Below are positions 40,032 to 52,417 of a stretch of 64,000 nucleotides of DNA, one piece after another. The DNA is from Siphonodentalium dalli (Eukaryota > Mollusca > Scaphopoda > Gadilida > Siphonodentaliidae). Both the position numbers and the translations under genes were made by a program. A model generated the notes under the pieces. It was not told where the DNA came from, ran no database searches, and saw only the letters and a list, made by a program, of their open reading frames with translations. The DNA is taken from the NCBI GenBank assembly GCA_032622095.1, contig CP136063.1, positions 30,006,987 through 30,070,986 of the forward strand, read 5' to 3'. Position 1 is the stretch's first letter. Every line of letters starts with the position of its first letter.

Positions 40032-42560
40032 GCTTTAAAGTGGGCAGTTACAGAAAAGTTTTATGACTATTTATATGGTAATTATTTTGTAGTGTATACT
40101 GATCACAACCCTTTAACATATGTTTTAACTTCAGCCAAATTAGATGCCACTGGACAGAGATGGTTATCAGCCTTAGGTTCTTTTAAATTTGATATTGTTT
40201 ACAGACCCGGTAAATCTAATACCGATGCAGATGCCTTATCCAGGTTGGATACACCTCCTCCAGATATTATTACAAATGATTCAGTAAAAGTTATTTGTAA
40301 TTCACTACAGGTGCAGCAACCTTTTGTTGAAAGTTTATGTTGCAGCACTGATGTTTTAAATTCTGTTCAAGATGATGTAGGTCATGATCTTGATGAAATG
40401 AACTATAAGGATTGGAGAAGATTGCAGGAAAGAGATGATGTATTGTCCGTATGGTTATCAGCCGTGAGAAGAAATAGTTGCCCAAAGAGAAAGTCCCTTC
40501 CCCCTTCTAAGCTTCATTCAGCATTTTTTAGACATTTTTCTAAGCTTAGGTTGCAGCGAGGAGTTCTTTATAGAGAGTCCACTTTTAATGGTAAAACCAC
40601 CACTCAGCTTGTTTTACCACATTCACAGATTACTTTTGTTCTTAAATCATTACATAATGATATTGGACATCCAGGTCGTGACAGAACAGTTTCACTTGTG
40701 AAAGAAAGATTTTATTTTCCAGGTATCGACAGTGCTGTCGATGATTGGATAAAACATTGTCATAGATGTCTTCGAGTGAAAATTAATCCGAATTTCAGAG
40801 CCCCTTTGGTATCCATTACTACTTCTCAACCTCTTGAACTTGTTTGTATTGATTTTCTTACTCTTGATTGTTCTAAAGGTGGTTACCAATATGTTCTTGT
40901 TATGACAGATCATTTTACTAAATATGCACAGGCTTTTCCTACAAGGAACATGACTGCAAAGACTACTGCTGATGTATTGTTTAACAATTTCTTTATTCAT
41001 TATGGTTATCCTCAACGTATTCATAGTGATCAAGGTGCTAATTTTGAATCTCAACTTATTTCTGAACTTTGTCAGCTTTGCAGCATCAAGAAGTCCCGAA
41101 CTACTCCTTATCATCCGATGGGGAATGGTGTTACAGAGCGATTTAATCGCACACTTATTAGTATGTTAGGTACTCTTAATCCTGACCAGAAACATGATTG
41201 GAAATCTCACATAGGTCATCTTGTTCATGCTTACAATTGTACTAGGCATGAAACTACTGGTTTTGCTCCTTTTCAGTTGATGTTCGGAAGAGAACCACGG
41301 TTACCTCTTGATGTTTTATTTGGTCTGAATAAACCTGATTCTGATCAAACTTCTTACTGTGATTATGTTTCAGATCTTAGACAAAGACTTTCTGATTCTT
41401 ACAGATTAGCATCCAAATCTATGTCTGGTGCTCAGAGTGGAAATGCCAAATATTATAATCGAAAGCTTCGTGGTGCAACTATACATGTAGGTGATAGAGT
41501 CTTAGTAAAGACATTAGCTTTCGAAGGCAGACATAAATTGGCAGATAAATATGATTCTGAAGTTTATACTGTTAAATCTCAACCTAATTCTGACATTCCT
41601 GTTTTTAATTTAGAAGATGACAGTGGAAAGCAAAGAACTTTACATAGGAACCACTTGTTGCATATTGGTTCTCTACCCTTTGACTTTCCAGATGACGACA
41701 CAGCCCTTAAATCTCCTCTTGAACAGAGAGATGCTGATGCACCAATTGTAGATCCTCTTATCCCACCTGTACGGCCACCAGAGCCTAAGGTGCGGAAACG
41801 TCGTATTTCAGGTACTGGTAGTGTTACTTCACGTGATGAAGTTTGTGATAACCATATTAATGGTTCAGACCATATAGATGGTTCAGATGAAGAATCGGTG
41901 ATTTGTTTTGTTCCACAGGGCGTTGCAGGTATAAAATCTGCTCCTAATGCAGTGGACAGTTCAGCTCCATCTCGTCGGGGTGACGACTTTCCTGCGAGAT
42001 TGGAAGCTGGTGGTATTTCTTCTTCCTGTGGTGACGACCGCACTCAAATAGATGAGTTCAGGGAAGTTAGAACTGATGTCGGTGATGACAGTAATGTTGA
42101 TATTTCAGCTACACAGGATTCGACAGGTCAACTTGAACTTCGTTCCACAGGTGATAGCAATGATGAGGCTGATGAGAATAATGATGATGAAGTTGTTGAT
42201 ATTGTCCGTGTACCTTTAGCACCTATTGCAGAAGATACTGTTGTTGTTGATGGTAATGTTGATGGTGCGAAAGCGAATGTTTCAGGTGATGATGGTGCCT
42301 CGAGTAGTAGTCAGAGTGGAGACAGAGAAAGAATTTCTCTTTCAGCGTCCATACCAAAACCAGTACCTAGAAAATCTAGCAGAGCAAAGAAATCTCCATC
42401 ATGGATGGGTGATTATATTTCAAATAATATTCAAACCATTTCAGGTGGAAAAGATGAATATAAGAATCAGCTTTTGCGTAAGCTTATGGAAAATCAGATC
42501 TGCACCAATGTAGCTCCAGATGTTCTTCAGTCCATTCTGAAGACTATATTGGATGAATAA
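40032..42560 (+). pseudogene. pol: Retrotransposon Pol, second part: rest of RNase H, integrase, acidic tail
   Basis: Continuation of the same frame after the TAA. RNase H ends with YTDHNPLTY and RPGKSNTDADALSR. The integrase zinc domain has HNDIGHPGRDR...HCHRC (about 40653-40770). The catalytic D, D, E lie in CIDFLTLD (about 40847), HSDQGANFES (about 41022) and HPMGNGVTERFNR (about 41112). After the integrase comes a region rich in Asp, Ser and Asn (about 41690-42340), then a basic patch RKSSRAKKSP and a terminal helix-rich 60 residues, ending at TAA 42558-42560. The first ATG in this part (at or near 40092) is not a plausible start. Confidence 0.9.
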
Positions 42561-43213
42561 GATTTTCATTTTCAGTTCACTCACTTATATTCAGTGATTC
42601 CATATTACTGATATGTCAGTTTCAATGATGTGTGTATACATTGGACATAGGCGTTGTCCTGTTGTGTTAGTTGTTTTTATGTATTGATATTATGTATTGT
42701 TAGGTATCACTTATCATCTTCGTACGATCAGAGATATTTCCACTTATTCCAGCTGACGATCCAGTGTAGAGCTACGACTCATATGAGGTACCAGTTTTCA
42801 AGGAATTCTATTTTTGTTCGTTATATACTCTATGAGGTGATAAAGTGTTCCTTTCTATATATGATTATGATTTTAACATATTTGTGTTGATTGTTGTGTA
42901 TTCATGATTGAAGTTCTCAGATAGACCAGCCAGTGTGAATCAGTGGTGATTCCATTTCAGTGGTGTTGTGTGATATATTCACGTTGTTTACTGTCTACGC
43001 CAGATAGTGAAGATTAAGTTGATTAAGTGAAGTTATATAATGCTGATATTTTATTTCAGTTCTGAAGATAGGTCGGTGTCAAGGTTATCTCTGTGTATGA
43101 GAATTTTATAGATGATAATTTTCCATTATCAGTTGCAGAGTTTGAAAGTCATGTATATTTGCGACATTTCCTTTCAGTATTGGTTTAAATGACTAGGGAG
43201 TCATTTTGTCAAC
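42561..43213 (+). other. Non-coding region between pol and the 3' LTR
   Basis: A 78-codon frame (42654-42890) is hydrophobic but has no signal peptide, furin site or other envelope feature, and no conserved partner. I take it as non-coding. Confidence 0.5.
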
Positions 43214-43224
43214 AGAGGGGAGAG
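43214..43224 (+). promoter_or_regulatory. Polypurine tract
   Basis: AGAGGGGAGAG directly precedes the TG of the 3' LTR at 43225, the expected place for the plus-strand DNA primer. Confidence 0.85.
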
Positions 43225-44369
43225 TGTGACCGTGCTATTTTATATACCAAATCAGTATATGCCTTTATTACATGCTACACATGTATACTAACTAAGTTAT
43301 TAAACCTAACTCACTAATATACATTTTATAGCCGCATTGTAATCATTTCATTCCACGTACTTGGTTCATTCCATTTCGCGCTATTCCGTTCTGCACATTC
43401 CCCGTTTCCTAGTCTCATTGCTGATCTGTATTTTGCTATTTCCTATTTCTACTTTCGCCCAATATCTCATCCACTCTATTCTCTATCTTTTATTTACCGC
43501 CCAATCTGAGATCTAACTGTCGGGACACTGAGGTGTTTTAGCCAATCATAGGTAAGCTTATTTACCGCGCTTTCTCAGTCCGTATTTCGTCGCCAAGGTG
43601 TACGCATCGCAATATCGTATAACACTCTCAGTGTTATCCTAATTTCTTCATGCTCGAAGAATGTTAATAAGTTTAAGAAGTAATATATGAATACTACATT
43701 ATGACATCTGACCTATGCTTTCCAAAGGATGGTATGTAATATTTGTTATGTTTTCACCCGTTATTATCGCTTATATATTAATAATATTGTCTTCGGTTTT
43801 GAAACTTTAGTGTTGTCACATTTGCATATATATATTTGCCCCATAATGTATGGATTTAGGAAATCGCACGCTGCGTTCATAATATCCCTTTTATACCAGC
43901 AATATAGGTTTTATTTCTAACTGTTCGTCACAGTTAGGATTGTGTCAAAATAGTTGTTTATATCGACAATAGGGAAGTTGGTTTTTGACACAATCACATT
44001 TCACATATTTATTTATATCCATTCTGGATATATATTTTGGTAGCAACTACAACCTATGTATTTGTTCACCAGGGTCCTTTTTCTCGTTGGACATCTCTCG
44101 ATTGATGTTGGATGTTCGATGTTGTGATGTTGCTGTCAAGCTGTCTGTGTAGATGTTATGTGATGTCATCCATATGTGTCTTGTGATGTTGGATTGTGTT
44201 CCGTTTGGTATTGCATGATGATGAGTATCGAATAAATGCATGATGAAGACTTTTAAAGGTAGGCTCAGTTTACTATAGACCCTGCCAGATGATCAAGACT
44301 CAGAGCCCCATAAATGTTTGTGATATAGCGACATGGTTCACAAAAGACCCACCCCTGTGCTCTACTACA
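43225..44369 (+). repeat. 3' LTR
   Basis: TGTGACCGTGC to CTCTACTACA, same length as the 5' LTR. Short open frames inside both LTRs are identical only because the LTRs are. Confidence 0.93.
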
Positions 44370-44373
44370 CTAT

Positions 44374-44665
44374 TTTTTTCGACTCCTAGCTGAGGCACCT
44401 ACTGAAATGTGCCAAAATTTTGTATAAAACACAAAAATCAATATGAGGCTCTTGGGTTGGGAGAAAAATAATCCACCATGACCCGAGAAGTGGGCGTGGA
44501 AAAATCTCACCTTCGAGTTCAGACTATGGACGAGCCTCATGTTCGGCAGAAATATCTCACTTTATTTCACCAATCAACTTCAATCAATACTTTCTCATAT
44601 GTTCTGTCCATCTAATTGTTTACTTGTTGTTTGTCTGTTTTATCTAAATTACTCTACCTGTGAAG
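44374..44665. other. Flanking sequence between two mobile elements
   Basis: No gene or repeat recognised apart from CCTGTGAAG at 44657-44665, the left target duplication of the next element. Confidence 0.4.
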
Positions 44666-45831
44666 TAGTCCAAGTCTTCTTGTACTAAAACCAGCTAAGA
44701 TATTGGGATGGCGTTGCTGGCGTTTAGTCCAAGCCCGCTTGCATACCAATCCTACCACATGAGTTACGCCCACGATCTGTGGCGGGAATTTGTGGTGTAT
44801 TTTACTCGATTTACCTAGCAAATCAATACATGATGCTATATACATCGGAAAGGCTTACATCTAATGGTCATAATGGTGTATAATAATCTAACTTTAATGT
44901 TAAATTACACATAGAATATTCCGGTTGATTGCCACAAACATCGATTTGTTTCTCTGTTTGTTTACGTTTTAACCGAAAGCCGAAGTGGTCCGAATAAGTT
45001 CGGCATAATCCGCTGTTTGTTCTGGGAATTCTACTTTCCGTTTCTATATATAGCGCGGGTTTTCCGAACAAAAATGGCGAAAACCGATCGCCCGAAAGTC
45101 CAGTTTTCTATGTGCTTTCAGAACAATTCCCGCACTAAAAACTTAATGACATAATGGAGGATCAGAACGGTAGTTTTGTTGACAATTATCGCAAGCAACT
45201 TGTCAAAATTGGAGCAAATTAGATCTCTTGTGTCTGACTTGCCATGCGTGTGGTGTGCATTTTGACATCTGTGTTGATAAAATAATCGGAGAACCGAATC
45301 ACACAGTTTCGAAATATAGTTCTTCCGTTTTAGTGGGACTTTTCAAACTTAAGGTTCATTTATTTAGTGTATTACATTTATATCTCCAATGTTTAATTAA
45401 TCTATTTATTATTTTATTTATTGACACACATAATTACGATTACAATGGAGAATTCATCGTAATTTGCGTTGTTGTCCAAAATCTACGGAATATTTTCAAC
45501 GGAAAATGCCGAACACAGTTCGCAAGGTCAACCGAGTTCGCATACTTTTAAAAAATTGTAAACATTGAGGTAAATGTCTCTTTTCGCATTAAATTACCGT
45601 TTTAAATTCACAACTGATGTGGGTTTCAGATAAAATAGCATGTCTTCTGCGGAAAATATCCGTTTATTGTCGCAATTGTGATATTTTATTTCATATAATT
45701 GTGGTTTTATTTGAGCGGGTCACTAACGCTTAAGCCGTGTCATAAGCGAGCATATAGGGCGGTCTTGGACTAAACGCCAGCATCGCCATCCCAATATCTT
45801 AGCTGGTTTTAGTACAAGAAGACTTGGACTA
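44666..45831. mobile_element. Inverted-repeat DNA transposon with 9-bp target duplication (Mutator-like)
   Basis: 68-bp terminal inverted repeats (44666-44733 and 45764-45831) start TAGTCCAAGTCTTCTTG and differ at one position. The element is flanked by CCTGTGAAG at 44657-44665 and 45832-45840. A 9-bp duplication with long inverted repeats is typical of Mutator-like elements; Merlin (8-9 bp) is an alternative. No transposase is visible in 1166 bp, so it is non-autonomous. The motif TAGTCCAAG recurs at the inner edge of each repeat. Confidence 0.85.
45075..45551 (+). other. Possible captured gene fragment inside the 44666-45831 element
   Basis: Short frames follow one another from ATGGCGAAAACCGATCG at about 45075. 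One reads MEDQNGSFVDNYRKQLVKIG to a stop. The last (45228-45551, 107 codons) starts CLTCHACGVHFDICVDKIIG, with Cys-x2-Cys and then a hydrophobic stretch. It could be a piece of host coding sequence picked up by the element or chance. I recognise no domain. Confidence 0.25.
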
Positions 45832-45840
45832 CCTGTGAAG

Positions 45841-46160
45841 TTGACTTGATTGTCAATAAACTTATCTGAAGTAACGTGCATTAGCTGAATTTAGAACTGA
45901 CAACGCGTGTAAAATGGGTCGATTAAAATACAAATTGGTGCGACTTGAATGCGCCAATAATAGTTTTCTTGGCCTCCCATAATACATTTTATTGGACGAT
46001 CCACCCGGTATTTCCGAGTGTTTGTCTATAAACCAAATGGTTTTGTAAAGTTTGTATACGCCCGTTTGAGAAAAACGGTTGTATTGTGTAAATAGGTTGT
46101 CCGGCCGTCTGTCGCCGGTCCGTCCGATTTTGTTTTCCGTATGGTAACTTAAGATTAAAT
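45841..46160. other. Non-coding flank leading into a tandem repeat
   Basis: Ends in a stretch rich in GTCCGGCCGTCTGTCGCCGG / GTCCGTCCG, resembling the ends of 'gccataactc'-type repeats. Confidence 0.4.
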
Positions 46161-46805
46161 TGAGTGAACAGAACCTAATTTGGTATGTAGTGTTTACCAC
46201 ATCAAAATACAGATCGAGTTAGAATATATAGGTTTCGTCCGTATTATTGTTACTGAGTTATACCCCTTTTGCGACCTGATTTGCGGTTGCCGGATGATAA
46301 CATTAGATTGAATCGAGAGAACAGAACAAAATTTGGTATGTTAGTATACCACATCAAAATATAGATCAGGTTCGAATATGGGTTACTTCCGCTTGATTGT
46401 TAATTAGTTATGTCCCATTTTCGACTTACATTTTACCTGATTTGCGGTTTCCGGGTGATAACTTTTTTAGACTGAATCAAGTGAACTGAACCACATTTGG
46501 TATATTAGTTTACCACCCCAAAATACATATCAAGTCCGAATGGGTTTCGTCCGCATGATTTTGACTAAGTTATATCCCTTTTTTTTAGATATATATTTTA
46601 CCTTATGTGTGGTTTTCGGATAATAACTTTAGATTGAATCGAGTGAACAGAACCAAATTTGGTATGTTAGTTTATCATATCAAAATTCAGATCAAATTCG
46701 AATATGGGTTTCGTCCGCATGATTTTACTGAGTTATGCCCCTTTTCGACTTAGATTTTACCCGATATGCGGTTTCCAGATGATAACTTTAGATTGAGTCG
46801 AGAGA
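46161..46805 (+). repeat. About 155-bp tandem repeat, just over four copies
   Basis: Units start at about 46165, 46318, 46480 and 46640 with GAACAGAACCAAATTTGGTATG. Each runs through ACCACATCAAAATACAGATC, GGGTTTCGTCCGC, GAGTTATGCCCCTTTTCGACTTA and TTTGCGGTTTCCGGATGATAACTTTAGATTGAATCGAG. They are moderately diverged. Non-coding. Confidence 0.85.
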
Positions 46806-46867
46806 ATTTCTCAGTCAAAAATACCACACTTGAAATTATTGTGTTTTATTTTTGTTATTATTTCGTC

Positions 46868-47470
46868 TTAAAGGGGTACTGTACGCCATTTCCATATAAC
46901 TTTTCCAATAAATTTCCGATAATAACACCGATCTATTATCGATAATATATAGTAACATAAGTAATTTGAGTCGAAGATGTATTCTGTTAACGCTCATGTT
47001 AATATGCTATCTTAAATTTAATAATTTAAAAGTTGATAATTTAATATAAATTGAATTTATGGCTGGAGCCATAAAATGGCGTAAATTGTAATACCAATTT
47101 CCGTGTACCGGACGTAATCAAATTATAATTGAGGATACTGGATTAGTAAACCCATTGCACACACGATTGGTTGAAACATTATGCGGATACGGGGAGAAAA
47201 CTCAAGCCACTCACTGACTAGTGACGATAAATGAGTATATGGGACTAGTATGCATATATAATATAAGTTTTATTTGATACATTTGGTTGAAAAATGTACA
47301 AAAATTACTCGACAACGACAATTTGTATTTTTGCATTCCGGTAAATTTGTCATCCGTAACACTACTTCGTACTCAACAGACTTTCAAATAATGGAAAATT
47401 TGTTACCTTATTCTCCGAATCGGAGTCTATAGAAACCAACAACAACATTTGGCGTACAATATCCCTTTAA
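46868..47470. mobile_element. TTAA-bounded MITE, family 2
   Basis: The ends TTAAAGGGGTACTGTACGCC and GGCGTACAATATCCCTTTAA are inverted repeats with TTAA at both extremities. The 603-bp interior has no coding capacity. A right-end fragment of the same family is at 54303-54463. It is a different family from MITE 1, though both start TTAAAGG. Confidence 0.85.
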
Positions 47471-47737
47471 GTCAAAGGTTTCAAACAAATTAAACTAAAC
47501 CTTGCCTCACTCTACCCCAGAAACGGCGTAGTATGCCCCGCCCCGATGGTGTGCTAATGTGGATGTTTATATACATGGAAAACGGCACAAACGTGTCAAT
47601 AACATGCAATCTACGCAATATTTATGATTTATATAAGAACAACCTATATCTGTTATATACTATTCTTTCGTTTTTGGCGGTTTTAGCGGATGTGACTATT
47701 TTACCAGCTATTCCCACGACAAAGATCGCCCGTATCT

Positions 47738-48187
47738 TTAAAGGCCCACTTAATTTTCGAACCCCCAGATCACATTATATAAAACATATACCATATTATA
47801 TATCATTTGAAAGAGGAAGCTCCGAAACGTTGTATTATCAACTTATGTGGTGAAATAAACTATGATCTCATTAGTTTCTGCTATGCCCAAAAACTTAAAA
47901 AACGCATCTATGTGTATTATTTTCAATGAAAGAGGAATAACTCTATTGAATTATTAGAAGAGTTCCCCCTTTTTCAACATAATTCAACAGAGTTATTCCT
48001 CTTTCATTGAAAATAATACACATAGATGCGTTTTTTTTAGCATAGCAGAAACTAATGAGTTCGTAGTTTATTTCACCAGAAGGTTGATAATACAATGTTT
48101 TGGAGCGTCCACTTTCAAATGATATATAATATGGTATATATTTTATATATGTCATCTGGGGGGTTCTAAAATTATGTGGGCCTTTAA
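47738..48187. mobile_element. TTAA-bounded foldback element
   Basis: The arms of about 210 bp (47738-47957 and 47981-48187) are reverse complements with a few mismatches. They start TTAAAGGCCCAC and include AAATAATACACATAGATGCG and GAATAACTCT. They surround a loop of about 24 bp. There is no coding capacity beyond overlapping shadow frames. The right flank CGTTTATTTGCACAAAATTACAC resembles MITE family 1 interior, suggesting insertion into an older MITE. Confidence 0.85.
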
Positions 48188-48240
48188 CGTTTATTTGCAC
48201 AAAATTACACAATAACATTTTTGGTCTATGCAGGGCGATA
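48188..48240 (+). mobile_element. MITE family 1 internal fragment
   Basis: CGTTTATTTG-CACAAAATTACACAATA-A-ATTT-TGGTCT matches the family interior (for example 3356-3400) with moderate divergence. Confidence 0.45.
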
Positions 48241-48384
48241 AACGAAATTTAGTTTTCGACGCCACCGATGAAGAGTTAATGTGTATATAGAATGATAGAT
48301 TAATACATGCACAATATAATAAAGCTTATACTCACCAAAAATACATGTATATATAGGAAATGTGATGATTGTATCAAATATTAA

Positions 48385-48480
48385 TAAAAATAACAATAGC
48401 AATAAAAATTCAAATTTACAATGTGTTCAGTTTGGTTTCTGTTTCAGTTCATTTTGTATTTGTCAATATCGTCTGTTGCA
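48385..48480 (+). repeat. Fragment of the ZNF upstream block
   Basis: AATTCAAATTTACAATGTGTTCAGTTTGGTTTCTGTTTCAGTTC followed by TTTGTCAATATCGTCTGTTG matches 30465-30535 and 14300-14360. It then diverges. It lies about 2.8 kb upstream of ZNF locus 5 and probably marks the left edge of that duplicated segment. Confidence 0.65.
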
Positions 48481-49595
48481 AACTCCATAGAGCGCTCTCT
48501 ACGTTATCACTACGAAATAGCACTGCCATAAGGACATTTTTTTATAACAATTTCTTACATGTTTTTAATTCTTATGTTTTAGGGTTACAATTGTCTATGT
48601 CTGGCTCAGTTCACATTGTTCTTATCAATACCGAAAAAATACCAAAAGAATTAGCATTATTGCAAACTTTTGGTGGTCAAAATAAGATAATAAGTGAATA
48701 AATATAGTTCCGACGATTTACTGCGCTAAAAATAGACTTCCCGAACTTGTGTTTTTGTAAAATGGCGACATTAGATTCTATGAATTTTATATCTGCGTAT
48801 CAACATTCTAAAGATTTAATCAGAGTTAAGCATGATATGAATTCTTGACTCGAATGGAATCGGATTAGACCACTTCACCAAAAGCATGTTTGGTTTTAGT
48901 GGGTCTTTACATACATATATCTGAACAATGGCAATGTTTATTCAATTGTGAGGACTGCAATTTGCAAATTTCTCGAAAATGTGTGACTGGAAGTGTAGAT
49001 AATTAGATTTTCTTCTCTTCTCACTGGACAGGAGACAGTCACAGCGTGACAGTGGAGCTGAGGCTAGCGCCGGTAAATTAATAACTTGAATCTGTCAACA
49101 ATAGACTAATGGATTATTTCTATGGTATGTACATCATGTATTTACTAGTATTTATCTTATAGTTATACAATTCCTCGAGTCAAAATATTATAGTATGCCG
49201 TTGGCTTTGTGGATATTATTTAAGTGCGTCTGCACCCGGCCAAGTCCATGTTTATTTACATCGCATGCCATTCGAGTCACGTTAAAATTAAAACAATTTT
49301 ATTTTAAATAATGCAGTGTGAATTTGTGTCATGTCACACGTAAACCGAAACTCGTGAGTCATGTTAAATCGTGTCTTGATAAATACTAAAATAACAGATG
49401 ATTGAGTATCAAAGCTGCTGACCATAGACATCATTGATGATATCAATTGGAAACCAAATTCAAATTGACATAGATAATTGCGTTTAAACGCACTAATGAA
49501 TCTCTAATATCCACACGTATCCTATATTTGTTCCACCCATTGTACCATGGACTACATCATTTGAATTATTGGGAGTTTATGTAATGTGGCTAATT
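48481..49595. other. Non-coding stretch
   Basis: No gene recognised. A 110-codon frame (48369-48701) overlaps the ZNF upstream fragment and has no known domain. Confidence 0.4.
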
Positions 49596-49835
49596 GAGCT
49601 TAATCACAATAAGGAATATTCCTTATTGCGCTTAAGGGCAATATGAATATTGCAATAAGAATATTCTTTATTGTGCTTAAGCGCAATTAGAATACTTATT
49701 TTATGTGCTTAAAAGCGCAATATTTAAGAGATTCCTGAATTTTTAAGCGCAATTAAATATTTCCTTATTGCGCTTAAGCGCAATAGGAGCTTTCCATATT
49801 GTGGTTTCATTATTGCGTTTTTAAAAGCTCAATTA
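49596..49835. repeat. Cluster of palindromes built on TTGCGCTTAAGCGCAAT
   Basis: About six occurrences of GCGCTTAAGCGC or close variants (for example TTATTGCGCTTAAGCGCAATA at about 49772) alternate with GAATATTC-type palindromes. The whole stretch can fold on itself in several registers. Non-coding. Confidence 0.8.
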
Positions 49836-50040
49836 TTTATTAAATGTCAATTTGGCTTCCCATAGATCTCACACAGTCAATCATTCAATGTTATTTTTTT
49901 AACATTTTGAATTACATGTACAATTTAATAAATTTATTATACTAAATTGTATTGTAACTATTGTTATTGTCCTTATTCCCCATACAGCATGTGCAGTTGT
50001 GCACAGTATTTTATGATAGACTAGTGAGTACTATTATTAC

Positions 50041-50392
50041 TGACGAAGGGGTCACTCTTACCAAAAAAGGGAAGGGGTACACATGGTTTGAAAATGTGCT
50101 GAAGGGTACACAGGGTTTGAAAATGTGCTGAAGGGTACACAGGGTTTGAACATGTGCTGAAGGGTACACAGGGTTTGTGATCGACATGGACATCATTACT
50201 GAAATTATCCGTTTGTTTTCAGTACATTTTAATATTCATTGGAATGTAAACAATTATTCTCTAACAGAAATTATGGGGGGGGGGGGGTTGTACGGAAACT
50301 GAATTGTCCCACATTTATAACGTCATAATAACGACATTTCAAATCATGTGTACCCTTCAGCACTTTTTTGGTGAGAGTGACCCCTTCAGCAT
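50041..50392. repeat. Small element with inverted ends and internal 29-bp tandem repeat
   Basis: The ends GAAGGGGTCACTCTTACCAAAAAAG (left, about 50045) and its complement (right, about 50352-50387) face each other. Between them GAAGGGTACACAGGGTTTGAA is repeated four times with a 29-bp period (about 50072-50180). Non-coding; possibly a MITE, but I cannot see a target duplication. Confidence 0.65.
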
Positions 50393-51246
50393 TAACACTC
50401 GTACTAGTAGTAGTTAATACTGCACTACTGTCAATATTCCAACATCACTTTACATCAATCATCAATTCAAAAACTGGTCTTTTTATGTGTTGAATTTAGT
50501 TTAAACTTTTTATAAAAAAAAGCCTGGTTGAATATCTACCATATGGTGCGTCGTTCCTACCCTCAATCTGCTGTCATTGAGACGTTCAACGTTATTTTGC
50601 TATTTTGCATGCGAAGAGGTAGACTGCTTGAGACCTCGTGGTAGATACATTCACTCCAGGCATTCAACTTTTTGGATCTAAACTTTGACAATTTAGCCAA
50701 ACACACTATTTTCATATCAGTGATGATTGATTAATTGATTGGGGTTTATTGTCGCTTTACCTTCAATCAACATTCTGTACGAAGTATCTAATTACGTTCT
50801 TCGTTTGTTTACATAAATATTCTCACCTTTACTAAAGATATTCTTCTTGTATAACGGCTCAAATTCAGTGGTCTTGGTCCTTATTGGAGTCGAAACTGTG
50901 ATCAACACCAACAAACCAATATGGCTACCATTCTGAGACAACGTGCAGATAGTGTTTTATCAGTGCGCATGTCTGTACTCGATACACATATCTGTTCAAG
51001 TGTTTACACATATGTGTAAATATAGAAAAACATACACAACATGTGTATACACATGTATACAATACTGTATAGATATTGGAGGTACACACCATGTGTACAG
51101 TGCCAATGGCATTCTACCTACACAGTAGTTTGCAGAGAGTACATGTACACGAGATAAACAACGGATACATGTATATATGACTACGCGGTATCTGACGTCA
51201 CGAGATAGGCAGCGGATATATAGGGACTATCTGACTATTCTACACA
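50393..51246. other. Upstream region of ZNF locus 5
   Basis: The last 80 bp (GATATATAGGGACTATCTGACTATTCTACACA before the ATG) loosely match the region before the start of loci 2 and 4. The rest shows no shared block. An ACATGTGTATAC-type palindrome cluster lies at about 51000-51065. Confidence 0.45.
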
Positions 51247-51770
<524 letters not shown>

Positions 51771-52078
51771 TTAATATGTTCGTCGAAGGAGGATTGGAAA
51801 CAATCTTAGAATCCAATGACAGAGCGGAAAAGGAGGGCAAAATGAATCTTATCCCTAAATTACTATTTCTGTGGCCTCAAGGATAAAAAAATATTTTATT
51901 TGAGTCGAGGAACTTATCTATCAGAATTAATCTTCTTCGTAAATTAGCTTTGCACTATGAACTGTATGATTGGGAGGCCTTGCTCAAATTATATGCAGTA
52001 CTAGTATGCAGTGGATTCCGCACATAGAGTTTGGTGAAAGCTTATAGGAAAAATAACCCCAGTGAAGATCCATCTATA

Positions 52079-52337
52079 CTTACTATTAGAACGGTATACA
52101 TGAGATCCTGTGTATCAGTAGCCCCTTTATTACTATTTGAACGGTATACATGATACACTATTTATCAGTAGCTCAATTCTTACTATTATAACGGTGTACA
52201 TTAGATCCTATGTATCAGTAGCCCCGTTCTTACTAAATATTGTAACGGTATACATGAGGCCCTATGTATCGGTAGCTCCATTCTTACTATTAAGAACGGT
52301 ATACATGAGACCCAATGTATCAGATGCTCCATTCCTG
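52079..52337 (+). repeat. About 50-bp tandem repeat, five diverged copies
   Basis: Units of TTACTATTAGAACGGTATACATGAG plus TCCTATGTATCAGTAGCCCC-type sequence are repeated five times. At the equivalent place downstream of locus 4 (about 33200) there is one copy, so the expansion followed the duplication. Confidence 0.85.
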
Positions 52338-52417
52338 TAACCACGCCTCGTTGATAGAGGGGTAACTAACGATTCGTATCAACATGAATTATTTCATTAG
52401 ATATGTATCAGAAATGG

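Larger units (their letters stand above)
34039..44369 (+). mobile_element. Ty3/gypsy LTR retrotransposon, complete with both LTRs
   Basis: 10,331 bp bounded by two 1145-bp LTRs and flanked by CTAT on each side (34035-34038 and 44370-44373). The internal order is tRNA-type primer site, long leader, short gag, protease, reverse transcriptase, RNase H, integrase, polypurine tract. This pol order (integrase after RNase H) is that of Ty3/gypsy (Metaviridae-like). By eye the two LTRs differ at about ten positions, so insertion is fairly recent. The pol frame nevertheless contains stop codons, and no envelope-like gene is seen between 42561 and 43224. It is probably non-autonomous now. Confidence 0.93.

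Noticed and set aside
42654-42890. A hydrophobic 78-codon frame between pol and the 3' LTR, considered as an envelope-like gene.
   Set aside because: It is too short and lacks signal peptide, cleavage site and glycosylation pattern. The region is generally AT-rich and non-coding.
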